Positions 48,076 to 60,295 of a stretch of 64,000 nucleotides of DNA are shown in pieces (positions within the stretch are counted from its first letter, which is position 1; the number at the start of each line of letters is the position of its first letter). Origin of the DNA: Epiperipatus broadwayi (taxonomy: Eukaryota; Onychophora; Udeonychophora; Euonychophora; Peripatidae); assembly GCA_028023455.1 (NCBI GenBank), contig JAQFVV010006340.1, positions 2,809,438 through 2,873,437 of the forward strand, given 5' to 3'. The notes under the pieces are model-generated. The model was not told where the DNA came from and searched no databases. It saw only the letters and a list, made by a program, of their open reading frames with translations. Made by a program: the position numbers and the translations under genes.

Positions 48076-49977
48076 AACAGTTGTAAGTAACCACACACAT
48101 ATATGTAACAATAAGTAATCATGGCTTAACGATATGCAAATGAAATGAAACTAATTATTTCTAAGCTTAAATACAATCAATGCTTAACCAACAATTTTAT
48201 ATCAATCTATCTTATATATTTGATTGATGTTTATCATAGCTGACAGGGATGTGAAGTTATTTATGTTTCATTTACATATCATTAAGATATGATCATTTAT
48301 TGTTAGACTTATTAAATTGATTCCTTCATTTTATATTTGTAGGTTGCTAAAACTAGGGTTGTGGTATGATCTTTTCAATAGCTAAAGAGTAATTTCTGAT
48401 CATTTATTATGTGCATAAATTAAAATAATAGATTAATTTCCCTTTGTGATCTAGTCCAATATCAAAGAACTATTCTTAAGTATCAACAAAGCTGAAGTAT
48501 AGCGTATCTTTCTATCTTTTATAGTTGATTACTGCTTATACATCTCATTTTCAGTACCATTACTTCTGTTCATATATTTATAGTTTGTGTAATTTGATTT
48601 GAAAGTGTGTATTTACAACAGTAGTTATTAGTATAAATGCTAAAAATTAGTACTTACTTTTTTTGCGAGATTTGTCAGGTGTTTCATAAAGAGACAAGTA
48701 TTTCATAGAATTCTCAATTTTACCATATGTTTCAAAAAACGTTCTAACTAAAATAAATAAATAAATTAATTAATGGCCTCAACATTTATTACATCAGTAT
48801 ATAGGCAAATTTAACTGTGTTTTTCTTTGAAAAAGTTTATTCATATTGCTCTAAATGTATTTAAAAATTAATTCCATGGACGAAATAAAAATAGATATTA
48901 CTAGTGTAAACATAGAATAGATTTTAAAAAGTAATGATCATACATTCTAAAAAACTAACAATTCTTACTACTTTTTAAATTCCATTACTATATGCCTTAT
49001 ACTAAGTTCTTTAAATTAATATTTAAAAAATAATAATTTTCAACTTTTTATAGACATGATGGCAAATATTATGTTAAACTCTGACTTTATTCTGAAAGAT
49101 ATATCAACAATTATGTTTATTATACAAAGATTAATATTATTAAAAAAATGAGACCCTCGTTATTGCAAATTTTGTTTCATTAAGTTTTACCATTTTAAAA
49201 TACTCACTAATTTCCATTCAAATAAATTCATAATTTAATTCAATTCTTTATTTAATGTATATATCAACAGCCAAACGCCAATTACAGATTACACGTAAGA
49301 AGGTGTATACAATAACAAAAGAATTCAGATAAAATAGAAAGAAAATCACTAATTATGTATTATATATATTTAAGATTTTTGGAAATGTATTAACATTGAG
49401 TTGAAAAGATTTTTTCCAACAAAGTCGATATTTTAAGTACTGTGTTGATAGAAAAAGCTACAAATGTCGATGAAAAAATAATTACATGCATGAAATTTAT
49501 ACTGACAAGAAGTCAAATAAAGTTTTGAGAGTATTTTATAAAAAAAGCTATTGTAATGATTTTATCCAAAAATTTTATATCTCTTGCTATTTTTTTCCCA
49601 AAAGATACACATTAAAATCTTTTTTCAATTGACAAAACTTAGAAATGTTTTTGAAAATTAATTGCATTTTACTTATGTCTCGTTTTGAGTATGGAATCAA
49701 TAAAACTGATCTGAATTATAAAATAGGACAAACGAAATAAAGATAAAATTTATATTTTATGGAGTATTCAAATGTATTACTATGTCTGTAAATAGTTCTC
49801 ATCATCTTGAGGGCTTTATTTATTATTTAATCTATGTGATGATGAAAAAAACCATAACTGGAAAATACTATTCCAAGAGCCCATAGAGGGTCAGCAGACT
49901 TTATTATAAGATTATTAATATATAAATATTTGAAATACAGACACTCTTCATATATCTGGAGCCTAACTGTAAATATA
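48071..49977. other. AT-rich non-coding stretch
   Basis: Nothing recognisable on either strand. Confidence 0.5.
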
Positions 49978-50134
49978 AGGGATTTGAACTCAGACTTTCA
50001 AGCACTCTTCAACTATCTATACTATCTCTTGTCACTGATACACATGACACACACACGTGTAGAAAAAATAAATAATCACCAATATACATATTTCTTGCAG
50101 ACCCAACACTCATCTGTTGGGCCATATTATCATT
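49978..50134 (-). mobile_element. SINE-like repeat, copy d (partial)
   Basis: Shares 'ggatttgaactcagacttt', 'aaataaataatcaccaata' and 'tacatattt' with 10857-11135 and 27335-27597. It ends at a (TA)n tract that also received LTR element B. Confidence 0.5.
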
Positions 50135-50146
50135 CATATATATATA

Positions 50147-52116
50147 TATAACGGAAATGGTTTTTTTGAAGTGGTTTGATTTATATATTTATACTTTCAA
50201 TTATATTTTATACTTAATTATTATACTTTATTTTTTTCAAAACTTTGATTCTTCCTTTCATTTTATTTATTTGTATTTGTTTACTATCAGTTTTGCTAAC
50301 CGAAATATCCCGGGGCTTGGCCCCCAATTATAACTGAAATGGTTATTTGGAGGTTGATTTTATATATTTAATTCTATTATTTATTATTATACTTTATTTT
50401 ACAACTTTTATTCTTTATTATTTTATTTGTTTATTATCACTTTTGCTAACAGTTTTGCTAACCGAAATATCCCGGCTTAGCCTCCAACTGTAATGGATAT
50501 TGTTTATTTGTTTATTTAACCAACGCCATTACAATGCAAGCAGAGAGCTAATACAGATACAAATTTAACTTCATATCTATATCCTTGACAGAACCCCCAA
50601 GGCAATACATACATATTATCTTGGTGTTATTTTTCCTGATCAAGAACCCTCGGCTGCTGAACAAAGCAAACTATTTCAAGAAATTTAACGAATGTCCAGC
50701 GCTTGCTATTTATTATTTTATAATTGGGAAATTCTCACAAACAAGCAGCACACGAATACTTTTATAAAATCAGCATTACTCTTTAATCACTAAATTATAG
50801 TTTTCCCCCCTGTTCTAGCTTGGTGATAGGAGAATAAAACAAGTATATGCAATTTACAAATAGATATGTTTAATAGCCCTCAATTTATATAAAAAAAATA
50901 CATGATAACAATAATAAAAAAAACACACACACTTATATAAATACATGGCTATAATAAAACATAGTAAAACAGATCAAATATTAAAGTTATTTTGGAGTCC
51001 TATTGGGTAGAGTTCTAAATCTATCAAGATTGTTCCTTGTTGATTTATTTACAAACATTAAAATTAAAATGCATACATGCTTTTTACCTAGGTTTTTGTA
51101 GTAGTTGTTTCCATGGGCATTTCTTTCAAACGCTATTTACCATCCAGTGGGAGATCATCCCTTTTTTTGTAGAGACGGTATGTCCTTCACTGTCAGCTGG
51201 ATTGATTTTCTCTCTCAGTTTGTGGGTTTATTTCTTGTTCCAGTTTTTTACTTCTTGTCGATTCTTTAGGTAGATTTGTAAGTTGTCAGTCACAGAAGCA
51301 GCAGTCTCTCTAGCAGGTCAAGCATATATCTTACATTGTGAGTCAGTGGTGAGACGGATTGAATACGAACCCATGTCCTTTAATGCCACTAGCCACGCAC
51401 TTCTTTCATTTTCTTTTAGCTGTTGCTTCCTAAAAATCTCTACTTGGAATGATCAGATAATAATTGTAACTCTGGCCTTACTATCTTTCTTTTGTTTATT
51501 GTTTTGTAAATTTTTAATTAATGTTTTAGATTTCCAACGAATTCTTATCAATCTATTTGTTTAATTAGTGGTTGGAATGTAGGTTTTAATTAATTGAGCT
51601 GTAATTATAAGCTTTTCCTTGTTATACATTTTCTTTGTCTGAGGAATTTAATTAGTCCAACAGACTTTAACACCTCTAATTTATATGGTCATATTGGTTT
51701 TACATTACATATTACATTTAAATTTTACTTAAAAGGTTTACAATTCATTTTTCAAATTTATGTTTATAATTTATTTTAACTTGTTACAATATAGTTTTTA
51801 ACAAGAGAGAAAAAGATACATTTCTTTAAGCATCCCCTTCCCCTCTCCCACAATAAATAGGAATAACTTTCAAGAATTTGACTTATTCGTTTTTTTTTAA
51901 AAGAGAGAAAGAGACACATTTTTTATGCACCCCCTTCCCTTCTCTTACCATTACAAAAATCCAAAGTAATTTTGACATTTGAATTTCAACTTTTTTTTTC
52001 TTTTTTTGAAAATTTAGTAGCTAATACATTTCACCTTTATTACTTTCTAGTAGCTAATTTATCTAATTTTATTAATAAATATATACGTGTGACGATGGCT
52101 TTACGTGCTCGTCACA
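50147..52116 (-). repeat. Family B 3' LTR (left)
   Basis: About 1970 bp. Its right end is a hairpin, TGTGACGA/TCGTCACA, with a 13-nt loop (52088-52116). Its left 342 bp hold two tandem segments that each end in a primer-binding-like motif: ATCCC...CCCCCA to 50326 and ATCCCGGCTTAGCCTCCA to 50486. A canonical LTR start, TGTAATGG, lies at 50489. The ancestral LTR was therefore probably 50489-52116. Confidence 0.8.
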
Positions 52117-52135
52117 TTACACTCCGCCCGTTTTT
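52117..52135 (-). other. Polypurine tract, family B
   Basis: On the minus strand this reads AAAAACGGGCGGAGTGTAA directly before the LTR start TGTGACGA. A purine-rich stretch at this place primes plus-strand synthesis in LTR retroelements and fixes the minus orientation of the element. Confidence 0.65.
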
Positions 52136-53130
52136 GAGAATTAAAATCGGGTCGAATCTTAGTCTGAGACGAGAGCTTATTTTAATTCTTTGCTTTCAAC
52201 CCTTACTTCTGCTTTTATTACATACTTTTCCACTCTATCATGATGAGTGATGATGATGATGAGGATGACTGCAGAGAGACAGCTAGGTAAAACTACTCCA
52301 TTCATTCCGATCGATTTTGGCTGATCAACCAATTTAATCTCTACGCATAAGAGGCCATGGCATAACTTAACTCTCTACCAAAAACATAAAAGGGTTTAAA
52401 GCATGTGAACAGCAGGATATTTCTACTGCCTGTTCATTTTGCACAAACAACAAATTTTTATTTCTTTATTTATTTCTTACTTTATTTTATTTATTTCGAG
52501 ACACTAATTCTTATTATATAATGAGCCCAGGATTCTTACTGGCGCTTCATTTAAAGTTTATCACCATAAGCCATGAGAATCTACAGTTAGTGAAGAGACA
52601 GCTGAATCAAGCTCAAAATATGACCCAAACATAATGCATACCCACACACATATATGCCTCAATCTGCAACCTCATACATCTACTAGTGATATTTGTCATT
52701 TACGTATTATCACTATTATTCATTTATTTTATTTTATTAATTATTAACAGGTTCTTTAATGAGTCTAAATGATTCTTATTTCTAATTTTACTTTTATTTA
52801 TTTGTTAATTATATCTGCATTTATAATTGACAGATTGTTATATGAATAACTTATTTATAGATTTCTTTTCCTTTTTTTTTTGTTATTACTTTTATTTACA
52901 TTTGTCTTGCTGTGCTTGACTGCATATAAACATGCATTAAGTTTATCATTGATTTCACTCCATGAACATTACTTTTTTTTTGTTCATTATAGTAACTTAA
53001 ATTATTTGTCATGAGACGATTTGCCTCACCTGTCATATGTTTTTAAAAAAAAATTAACTTTATTTCTCGTGATCCCATGACGTTATTGTTCGATCGAACT
53101 GACATTTCCATCCGTTTATTTTCTTTAGGC

Positions 53131-54021
53131 TTAGTTTTTGTCTGGAGGCTTCTTATTATTCTTTCTACTATATTTATATCCACTTGTGCTTGGAACTGGA
53201 GCAATGTTCTGATGTCCACTAGAGTCAGCTTGCTTATATGGATAATTGAGATCTGAACCTCTTCCGGTCTGTTCAGACATTTCAGCCCTTTCTGATCTAC
53301 CAGGAAATGCCTGGTTTCCTTCCCAATAATCACAATGAGGATTGTATTGCATTCTTCCTATGTGTGGATCATTGGGCTGGGGTTTAAATCCCCGATCCTC
53401 TGCCTTGTAATTAGGCCTAGTGCTGTCAAATGCATTCAGCGACTCATTTATTTGCAAGCACTTGCTTGTGCTTTCTTGCTCTGTTTTCACTTTTTCTACT
53501 TCTTGACCTAACGTTTCCCGCTTATCCATTACATACTCTATCTCATCATTTACTTTCGACCCAACATCATGTTTTATTTTAACCCACTCTCCCAAAATGT
53601 GCTGCTCTATTTTCCCAAGTAGTTCCTCCTGATGATTCAACCTTTCATTCGCAACCTTCACCTGGTATGAGGTTTGTTCACATTTTTCATTCGCTTCTTC
53701 AACCTTTTGGCTAAAATTCTTACTTAGTCGTTCGTCCAACTCTTCTATCTTCCTACTATTTTTCTCATCCCTTTCCCTCATTTCCATAATCAACCATTGC
53801 TGGCCTTCCATTATTTTCATAAGCATATCCATTATAATGCAGCTTTCTATTTTATCTTTATTATCAATCTTCATCTCCATTCCCTTGCTAATTTCTATCT
53901 CCCCTTCACTAGCTATTTCTCCGATCGGTTCCATTTGTTCTTCGGAGGTTTTTTCTATTTCACCCATTTCACCATTTTTGTTTTTGATCTCGTGTACATC
54001 AAATCTGTCTAACACACTCAC
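53131..54021 (-). CDS. Coiled-coil protein in gag position of LTR element B (296 aa)
   Basis: The only long ORF of the element starts 384 nt inside the right LTR, where gag is expected. Residues 1-60 are acidic. Residues about 75-150 are heptad-rich and charged (RERDEKNSRKIEELDERL, then KVEEANEKCEQ), a likely coiled coil. Residues about 150-190 remain Glu/Lys-rich. The C-terminal 90 residues are Pro/Ser/Asn/Gly-rich and end in a basic tail (KYSRKNNKKPPDKN). There is no CCHC zinc knuckle, protease or polymerase motif. A Gag-like RNA-packaging or particle-forming role is inferred from position alone; I do not recognise the family. The frame is intact, which suggests recent activity or constraint. 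Confidence 0.65.
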   Translation of the reverse strand: MSVLDRFDVHEIKNKNGEMGEIEKTSEEQMEPIGEIASEGEIEISKGMEMKIDNKDKIESCIIMDMLMKIMEGQQWLIMEMRERDEKNSRKIEELDERLSKNFSQKVEEANEKCEQTSYQVKVANERLNHQEELLGKIEQHILGEWVKIKHDVGSKVNDEIEYVMDKRETLGQEVEKVKTEQESTSKCLQINESLNAFDSTRPNYKAEDRGFKPQPNDPHIGRMQYNPHCDYWEGNQAFPGRSERAEMSEQTGRGSDLNYPYKQADSSGHQNIAPVPSTSGYKYSRKNNKKPPDKN

Positions 54022-54383
54022 TAATCATTTATATTTTATTCTATGGCTTTATTATTCTAACTCTCTCCTTATAGGATTATCTTACATTATTGACTTTATA
54101 TTTTGCTGACACTAGGTATGTTTGTTCGACTCTCCCTGTCCCACTCACTAATCATCACTCACCCATGCCTGCCTTCAAAACCTGTCCGCAACTGTCTCCA
54201 ATTTACAACCTAACTTCCCAAATTATATCACGTTCTCTTTCTCTCCTTTTACCCTCTATGATTTTATTTTATTTCTTGCTTTTGTCTACCACCAAGCTAT
54301 TTTTGATTTGTTTATTAATTATTGCATCAACTATTAATTTTGTTATATTTAAATTTAAATGGGCTGAACTTGTAAATGTGAAA

Positions 54384-54402
54384 ATATCCCAACTGGCCCC
54401 CA
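54384..54402 (-). other. Candidate primer-binding site, family B
   Basis: The plus strand reads like a tRNA 3' end, ATCCC...GGCCCCCA, with CCA at 54400-54402 just outside the LTR. The minus strand starts TGGGGGCCA. Inside the LTR the better-kept copy is TGGGGGCCAAGCCGGGAT, which agrees at 14 of 18 positions with the well-known tRNA-Pro primer site TGGGGGCTCGTCCGGGAT. Confidence 0.6.
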
Positions 54403-54404
54403 AT

Positions 54405-56372
54405 TATAACAGAAATGGTTATTTGAAGTGGTTTGATTTATATATTTATACTTTCAATTATATTTTACACTTAATTATTATACTTTATTTTTTTCACAAC
54501 TTTGATTCTTTCTTTCATTTTATTTATTTGTATTTGTTTACTATCAGTTTTGCTAACCGAAATATCCCGGCTTGGCCCCCAATTATAACGGAAATGGTTA
54601 TTTGGAGGTTGATTTTATATATTTAATTCTATTATTTATTATTATACTTTATTTTACAACTTTTATTCTTTATTATTTTATTTGTTTATTATCACTTTTG
54701 CTAACAGTTTTGCTAACCGAAATATCCCGCCTAGCCTCCAACTGTAATGGATATTGTTTATTTATTTATTTAACCAACGCCATTACAATGCAAGCAGAGA
54801 GCTAATACAGATAGAAATTTAACTTCATATCCATACCCTTGACCGAACCCCAAGACAATACGTACATATTATCTTGGCATTATTTTTCCTGATCAAGAAC
54901 TCTTGGCTGCTGAACAAAGCAAACTATTTCAAGAAATTTAATGAATGTCCAGCACTTGCTATTTATTTTTTTGTAATTAGAAAATTCTCACGAACAAGCA
55001 GCACATGAATAACTTTATAAAATCAGCATTACTTTTAATCACTAAATTATAATTCCCCCCCTGTCATAGCTTGGTGATAGGAGAATAAAGCAAGTATATG
55101 CAATTTATGAATAAATATGTTTAATAACACTCACTTTTATATAAAAAAAATACATGATAACAATAATAAAAAACACACACACACTTATATAAATATGTGG
55201 TTATAATAAAACATAGTAAAACAGATCAAATATTAAAGTTATTTTGGAGTCCTATTGGGTAGAGTTCTAAATCTATCAAGATTGTTCCTTGTTGATTTAT
55301 TTACAAACATTAAAATTAAAATGCATGCATGCTTTTTACCTAGGTTTTTGTAGTAGTTGTTTCCATGGGCATTTCTTTCGAACGCTATTTACCATCCAGT
55401 GGGAGATCATCCCTTTTTTTGTAGAGATAGTATGTCCTTCACTGTTGGCTGGATTGATTTTCTCTCTCAGTTTATGGGGTTATTTCTTGTTCCAGTTTTT
55501 TACTTCTTGTCGATTCTTTAGGTAGATTTGTAAGATGTCAGTCACAGAAGCAGCGGTCTCTCTAGCAAGTCAGGCATAGATCTTACATTGTGAGTCAGTG
55601 GTGAGATGGATTGAATACGAACCCATGTCCCTTTAACGCCACTAGCCGTGCATTTCTTTCATTTTCTTTTAGCTGTTGCTTCCTAAAAATCTTTACTTGG
55701 AATGATCAGATAATAATTGTAACTCTGGCCTTACTATCTTTCCTTTGTTCATTGTTTTGTAAATTTTTAATTAATGTTTTAGATTTCCAACGAATTATTA
55801 TCAATCTATTTGTTTAATTAGTGGCTGGAATGTAGTTTTAATTAATTGAGCTGTAATTATAACCTTTTCCTTGTTATACATTTTCTTTGTCTGAGGAATT
55901 TAATTAGTCCAACAGACTTTAACACCTCTAATTTATATGGTCATATTGTTTTTACGTTACATATTACATTTAAATTTTACTTAAAAGGTTTACAATTCAT
56001 TTTTCAAATTTATGTTTATAATTTATTTTAACTTGTTACAATATAGTTTTTAACAAGAGAGAAAAAGACGCATTTCTTTATGCATCCCCTTCCCCTTTCC
56101 CACAATAAATAGGAATAACTTTCAAGCATTTGACTTACTAGTTTGTTTTTTTTTAAAAGAAAGAGATGCATTTCTTTATGCATCCCCCTCCCCTTCTTTT
56201 ACTATTACAAAAATCCAAAGTAATTTTGACATTTGAATTTCAACTTTTTCTTTTCCTTCTTTTTTTTAAAATTTAGTACCTAATCCATTTCACCTTTATT
56301 ACTTTCTAGTAGCTAATTTATCTAATTTTATTAATAAATATATACGTGTGATGATGACTTTACGTGGTCATC

Positions 56373-56375
<3 letters not shown>
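54405..56375 (-). repeat. Family B 5' LTR (right)
   Basis: About 1971 bp, collinear with the left LTR, including the two extra primer-site segments (CCA ends at 54581 and 54740; TGTAATGG at 54743). The terminal hairpin here is TGTGATGA/TCATCACA (56347-56375). Relative to the left LTR both arms changed so that pairing is kept. Confidence 0.8.

Positions 56376-56405
<30 letters not shown>
56376..56405. repeat. (TA)n microsatellite
   Basis: TA tract directly at the right end of LTR element B. Confidence 0.95.
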
Positions 56406-56407
<2 letters not shown>

Positions 56408-57522
56408 TAACCTTTGATAAAGTATACTATAATATCTTAAAATTAGTAACTAGTAACTATAAAACATTTCTAATTTTCTAATATTAGTAAGCTTAATATA
56501 GTTTAAGCTAAGTACATCAATAGCCCTTATAATTAGGCATCCCATTTTCTAACCTAATAAAGTATCTTCTTGGTGACATGCAAATTCACCAATGTGTATC
56601 CTCGGCCTAACTCAGTGGTTGGTTAGTTATAAAACAATTTAGCTACAGAGATATGCAGTTAAGACAAGGAAAGAAATTAAAATTATAAAATAAATTATCA
56701 TCAGTAAAATAAATATATTGGGAAGAAAGAAAAAGCACTCATTCCCTAATTAATAATTTAGAATAAAATAACATCATCTCCTTATCAAAAACACATTCTC
56801 TGAGCTATAAGAATTTGCACTTTTCAACAATGATGATAACTTCTCATGTTCTTATTAATGTTACCCCCAAAAAATATCCATTATGTAAATCATTTGCCAA
56901 TATGATCTAAAAATACTTTTTAGATAGCACAATTGTAAGTTAAACCCTTTTAAGCCACAACATTGCTGTAGAATAAATAATAGATCAATTCATAAATCAA
57001 GAATAATTATAATAACAATACTAATCTCATGGTTTCTTTGTCTACTTTTAAAAAAAACTCTATGTACTGTGCTGTCACATATGACTGGTATTCTGGTAAA
57101 CTATAGGAAACATTCACTTTACTTCAAAGTCAATGTATCCTCATATATCATAACAACTATTATAACTATTTAAAGGGGTGATAAATATGATCAACAATGA
57201 CATAAATAATTACCTAAAATTTGAATAATACAGCCTTTTTATCCAGAATCTCAGTCAGAATAATAAAAAGACAAGGATGCTTTTTTCTGTCCTTCCATCA
57301 TCCATGACACCACAATAAATGAACTAAGACCAATTAATTCAACAATTCAACTAGATATAACTGGAATAATGTGCAGTCAGGGTTAATAACTTGGGACTAA
57401 ATTCATTCTTACAATTAAATAATGTTTAGTTTGAAGTTTGCAACTCTATAAATAATTATTATTAAAAATAAAATGAAATAAAATATTCAAATCTGCATAA
57501 AGTTTGTCTGTCTGGCACATTA
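56406..57522. other. AT-rich non-coding stretch
   Basis: Nothing recognisable between LTR elements B and A copy 2. Confidence 0.5.
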
Positions 57523-59557
57523 AGCAGAGATTTATATTACATAAATTCTTATCTAAGAATAATTTTTACAAAAAGAGAAAATAAGCCACTGCCAGTAATT
57601 AACATACAAACATTTATTTACACACATATATATAAAATTTAACATTATTATTTTAGCATGTTTACTTTAACATTTAACATTATTTTTAACTTTTATTTTA
57701 GATTTTAATTTAATTTTAGAATTTAAATTTACATTTTAATTTTTATAATATTATAAGTTTACATTTTAATTAAGTTTGCACAGATGGATTTATAAAAGTT
57801 TGTTTTATAAATGTTGAGTATAGATCGGTTACATAGATTACATGGTCAAAAACATTCCAAAGTAAACATAAACGATCAAAATATAAAGTCATTGATGGAA
57901 ATGCAGAGGGAAATTTATAAGAAACCCAATGGCATTCATCATAAGATGCCACAAGACACCCATAACTTAAAACACATCCGACATAAATACATCTTAGATA
58001 CTCACCGTAAGGTATCAGTTTTTACCGAATATCTAGTATATTCTGATCAAATATAAAAACCAAAAACATAATTAACCAATAACAAACCCATGTAAATGTC
58101 TATACCCAACTTAAATTTAATGCATCTTTATTTAGAGTGTCGAGTATGAATAGACAACATAGACTGCCTTTGAAAAGAAAATATTCTTTCCCTTATTTAA
58201 CCTTAGGCTAAAAGCTTCACAATTAAACCAATGGCAATCCATCTGATATATCATTGTATTCGATGTAATATGAATACAACAGCATGAAAGGTTAAGAGAA
58301 GAAATTGCCTCTTGTCAGATAGGAATACTACATCTATCTGACAAAAAGAGCAAATAAAAAGAAAACTCCATAGAAAGGAAAAGCATTCTACATCTTATAA
58401 TCCCTTCCATAGGCAAAACAAAAGTGTGTGGTGTATAAAGCGATTCTACCCGTAGCGAATCTCGAATTACATCTACTAACTACATCAATATATCCAATCC
58501 ATTGACCCAATTCAACCACAAAACAAATAACCTAAGATTACCCTCCTCTAATATAAATTTACAAATCTATATAGCCATTCACACCTGACTAAAGTTTTAC
58601 ATTTATGTAATTTAGTCTAACGAAAAACAAAAATCATAATAAAAACTTAAAAGAACAAAAAAATAAATGGAAATGATTTTAAATAAAAAAAATACAAGAA
58701 TGACATTATTAATATTAATTTACATTGGTCAGATAGGATTCTATTTGTATTATTTATTAAAAGGTTTAGAATTTAGAGTTCTATGTTTTCAAATGAATAT
58801 AAAGTTCTTACGATTTTAAAAGGTCCATAATTTGTAGTTGTTTGTAATTCTGAATGGGAATTCCCACGTCGTACTGAAGATATTTGTATCCAGTTAGCTG
58901 TTGTTTTTTATTCATCTGGAGTTCTTTACTTTAGCTGGTCATTAATGTAGAAAACGATATCATTTCTCTTTCTTTTTTTAGAAAAACTGAAGGGATTGAA
59001 GAGTGTCTTTTCAATCCCTTCTCCCACAATTCCGCACTAATACATATCACCACTCTTAATAATAACTAACTAATAATTTCCAAACTTTTCCTTTTATATT
59101 AATTTTAAGGATTCAATTGACATTACATCATCGATGATGATGATCCTTCCATTGAGGTTTGATTTCCCCGATGGATTTTTTTCTTTGGCCATTCTGTTCC
59201 TATTGTTTTTCCTCTCCTATCTGACTGTTGCTTATACATTTGAAATGCCCAAGGGCTATCTTACTAATTAAAATAATCATTTCCATTTTACAAAAGATTT
59301 ATTAATTTGTTTTCAAACTTAAACATATATTTTTATCTCTAAATCTTTTCTGAAAATTTAGTTTTAAAATACTTTTTCTTTAATAAAGTTTTATTTTAAT
59401 AATTATTTATCTGTGTGATTTTATATATATGCGAGTTTAAGATGATGTTTTAATTTTCAATTTTTAATTCTTAAAAAAGAAGTTTCTATTGGCGAACTTT
59501 TATTTTTTTCATGTTTACTAATAAAAAAACAATGTAACGATGTCTGTGCCCATTACA
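57523..59557 (-). repeat. Family A copy 2, 3' LTR (left, truncated)
   Basis: Homology to the right LTR begins at AGCAGAGATTTA (position 60467 there), so the terminal segment with TGTAACGATCC is missing. The inner end TGTAACGA...CATTACA (59533-59557) keeps most of the terminal hairpin. Confidence 0.8.
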
Positions 59558-60295
59558 TGTCAGTAAACTTGCTTAAAAAAAATAAACAAAAAAAAAAATA
59601 TTTTACTTAGGGTTAGTAATTACAGTACATGATTAATGAAGACATTTACAAAAACATCCCGTTAGATAATTTTACAACAAGACTATATACAAAAAAAAGA
59701 AAAATGTTGACCATCATTTTCCTAAGAAGCATCTATGTTTACACCTCATCCCCCCAAAGAGTTCTCTTTTTTTATACATTTTATTTTTACACATGGCATG
59801 ACAAGCGAGTTATTTAAATTATTTATTTAAGAAGATTGTATTGAAGTAAATATGTTTTAAGAAATAATAGGTTTATATGTGTATATTTGCAGCACAATTA
59901 TAAATACCACCAACTTATTTATGACTGATTGAAATGCTTAAATAGGATTACACTGAAGTAAATTCCCAATGGTACTCACCGTAAGGTACCACATTTACCA
60001 TCATAAACTTACGTGGCTGTGCGCTCCTATACACATTAAAGCATAATTTATATTAACAAAAAAAAAAAAACATATCTTTTGCAACCTTTTGACTTTCTTT
60101 TTAACAAAATACAGTTTAAAATTATTTATATCTTTCCATTGGTTTTTTAATATATGTGCTATTTCTTTCTGGCAGTGCTTTTATAAGATTTAAAGTATAC
60201 AACTTTATGTAAATAGATAAGAATATTTTATTTTGAAAAAATTTGCTCAGGATACTGGTGGTTTATTAAAGATCGGCCCAAGTTAGAATGCCAGT

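Larger units (their letters stand above)
50147..56375 (-). mobile_element. LTR retrotransposon, family B, gag-position ORF only
   Basis: Two LTRs of about 1.97 kb flank a 2.29-kb interior. The whole element lies in a (TA)n tract at both edges. On the minus strand the order is right LTR, primer-binding-like site, a 296-codon ORF, non-coding DNA, a polypurine tract, left LTR. No protease, reverse transcriptase or integrase is seen, so the element is non-autonomous or deleted. Confidence 0.85.

Noticed and set aside
54090-54626. 178-codon plus-strand ORF, with others at 51.0-52.3 and 55.3-56.0 kb
   Set aside because: They are antisense to element B and rich in Phe/Leu/Ile from T-rich sequence, and those in the LTRs recur only because the LTRs do.
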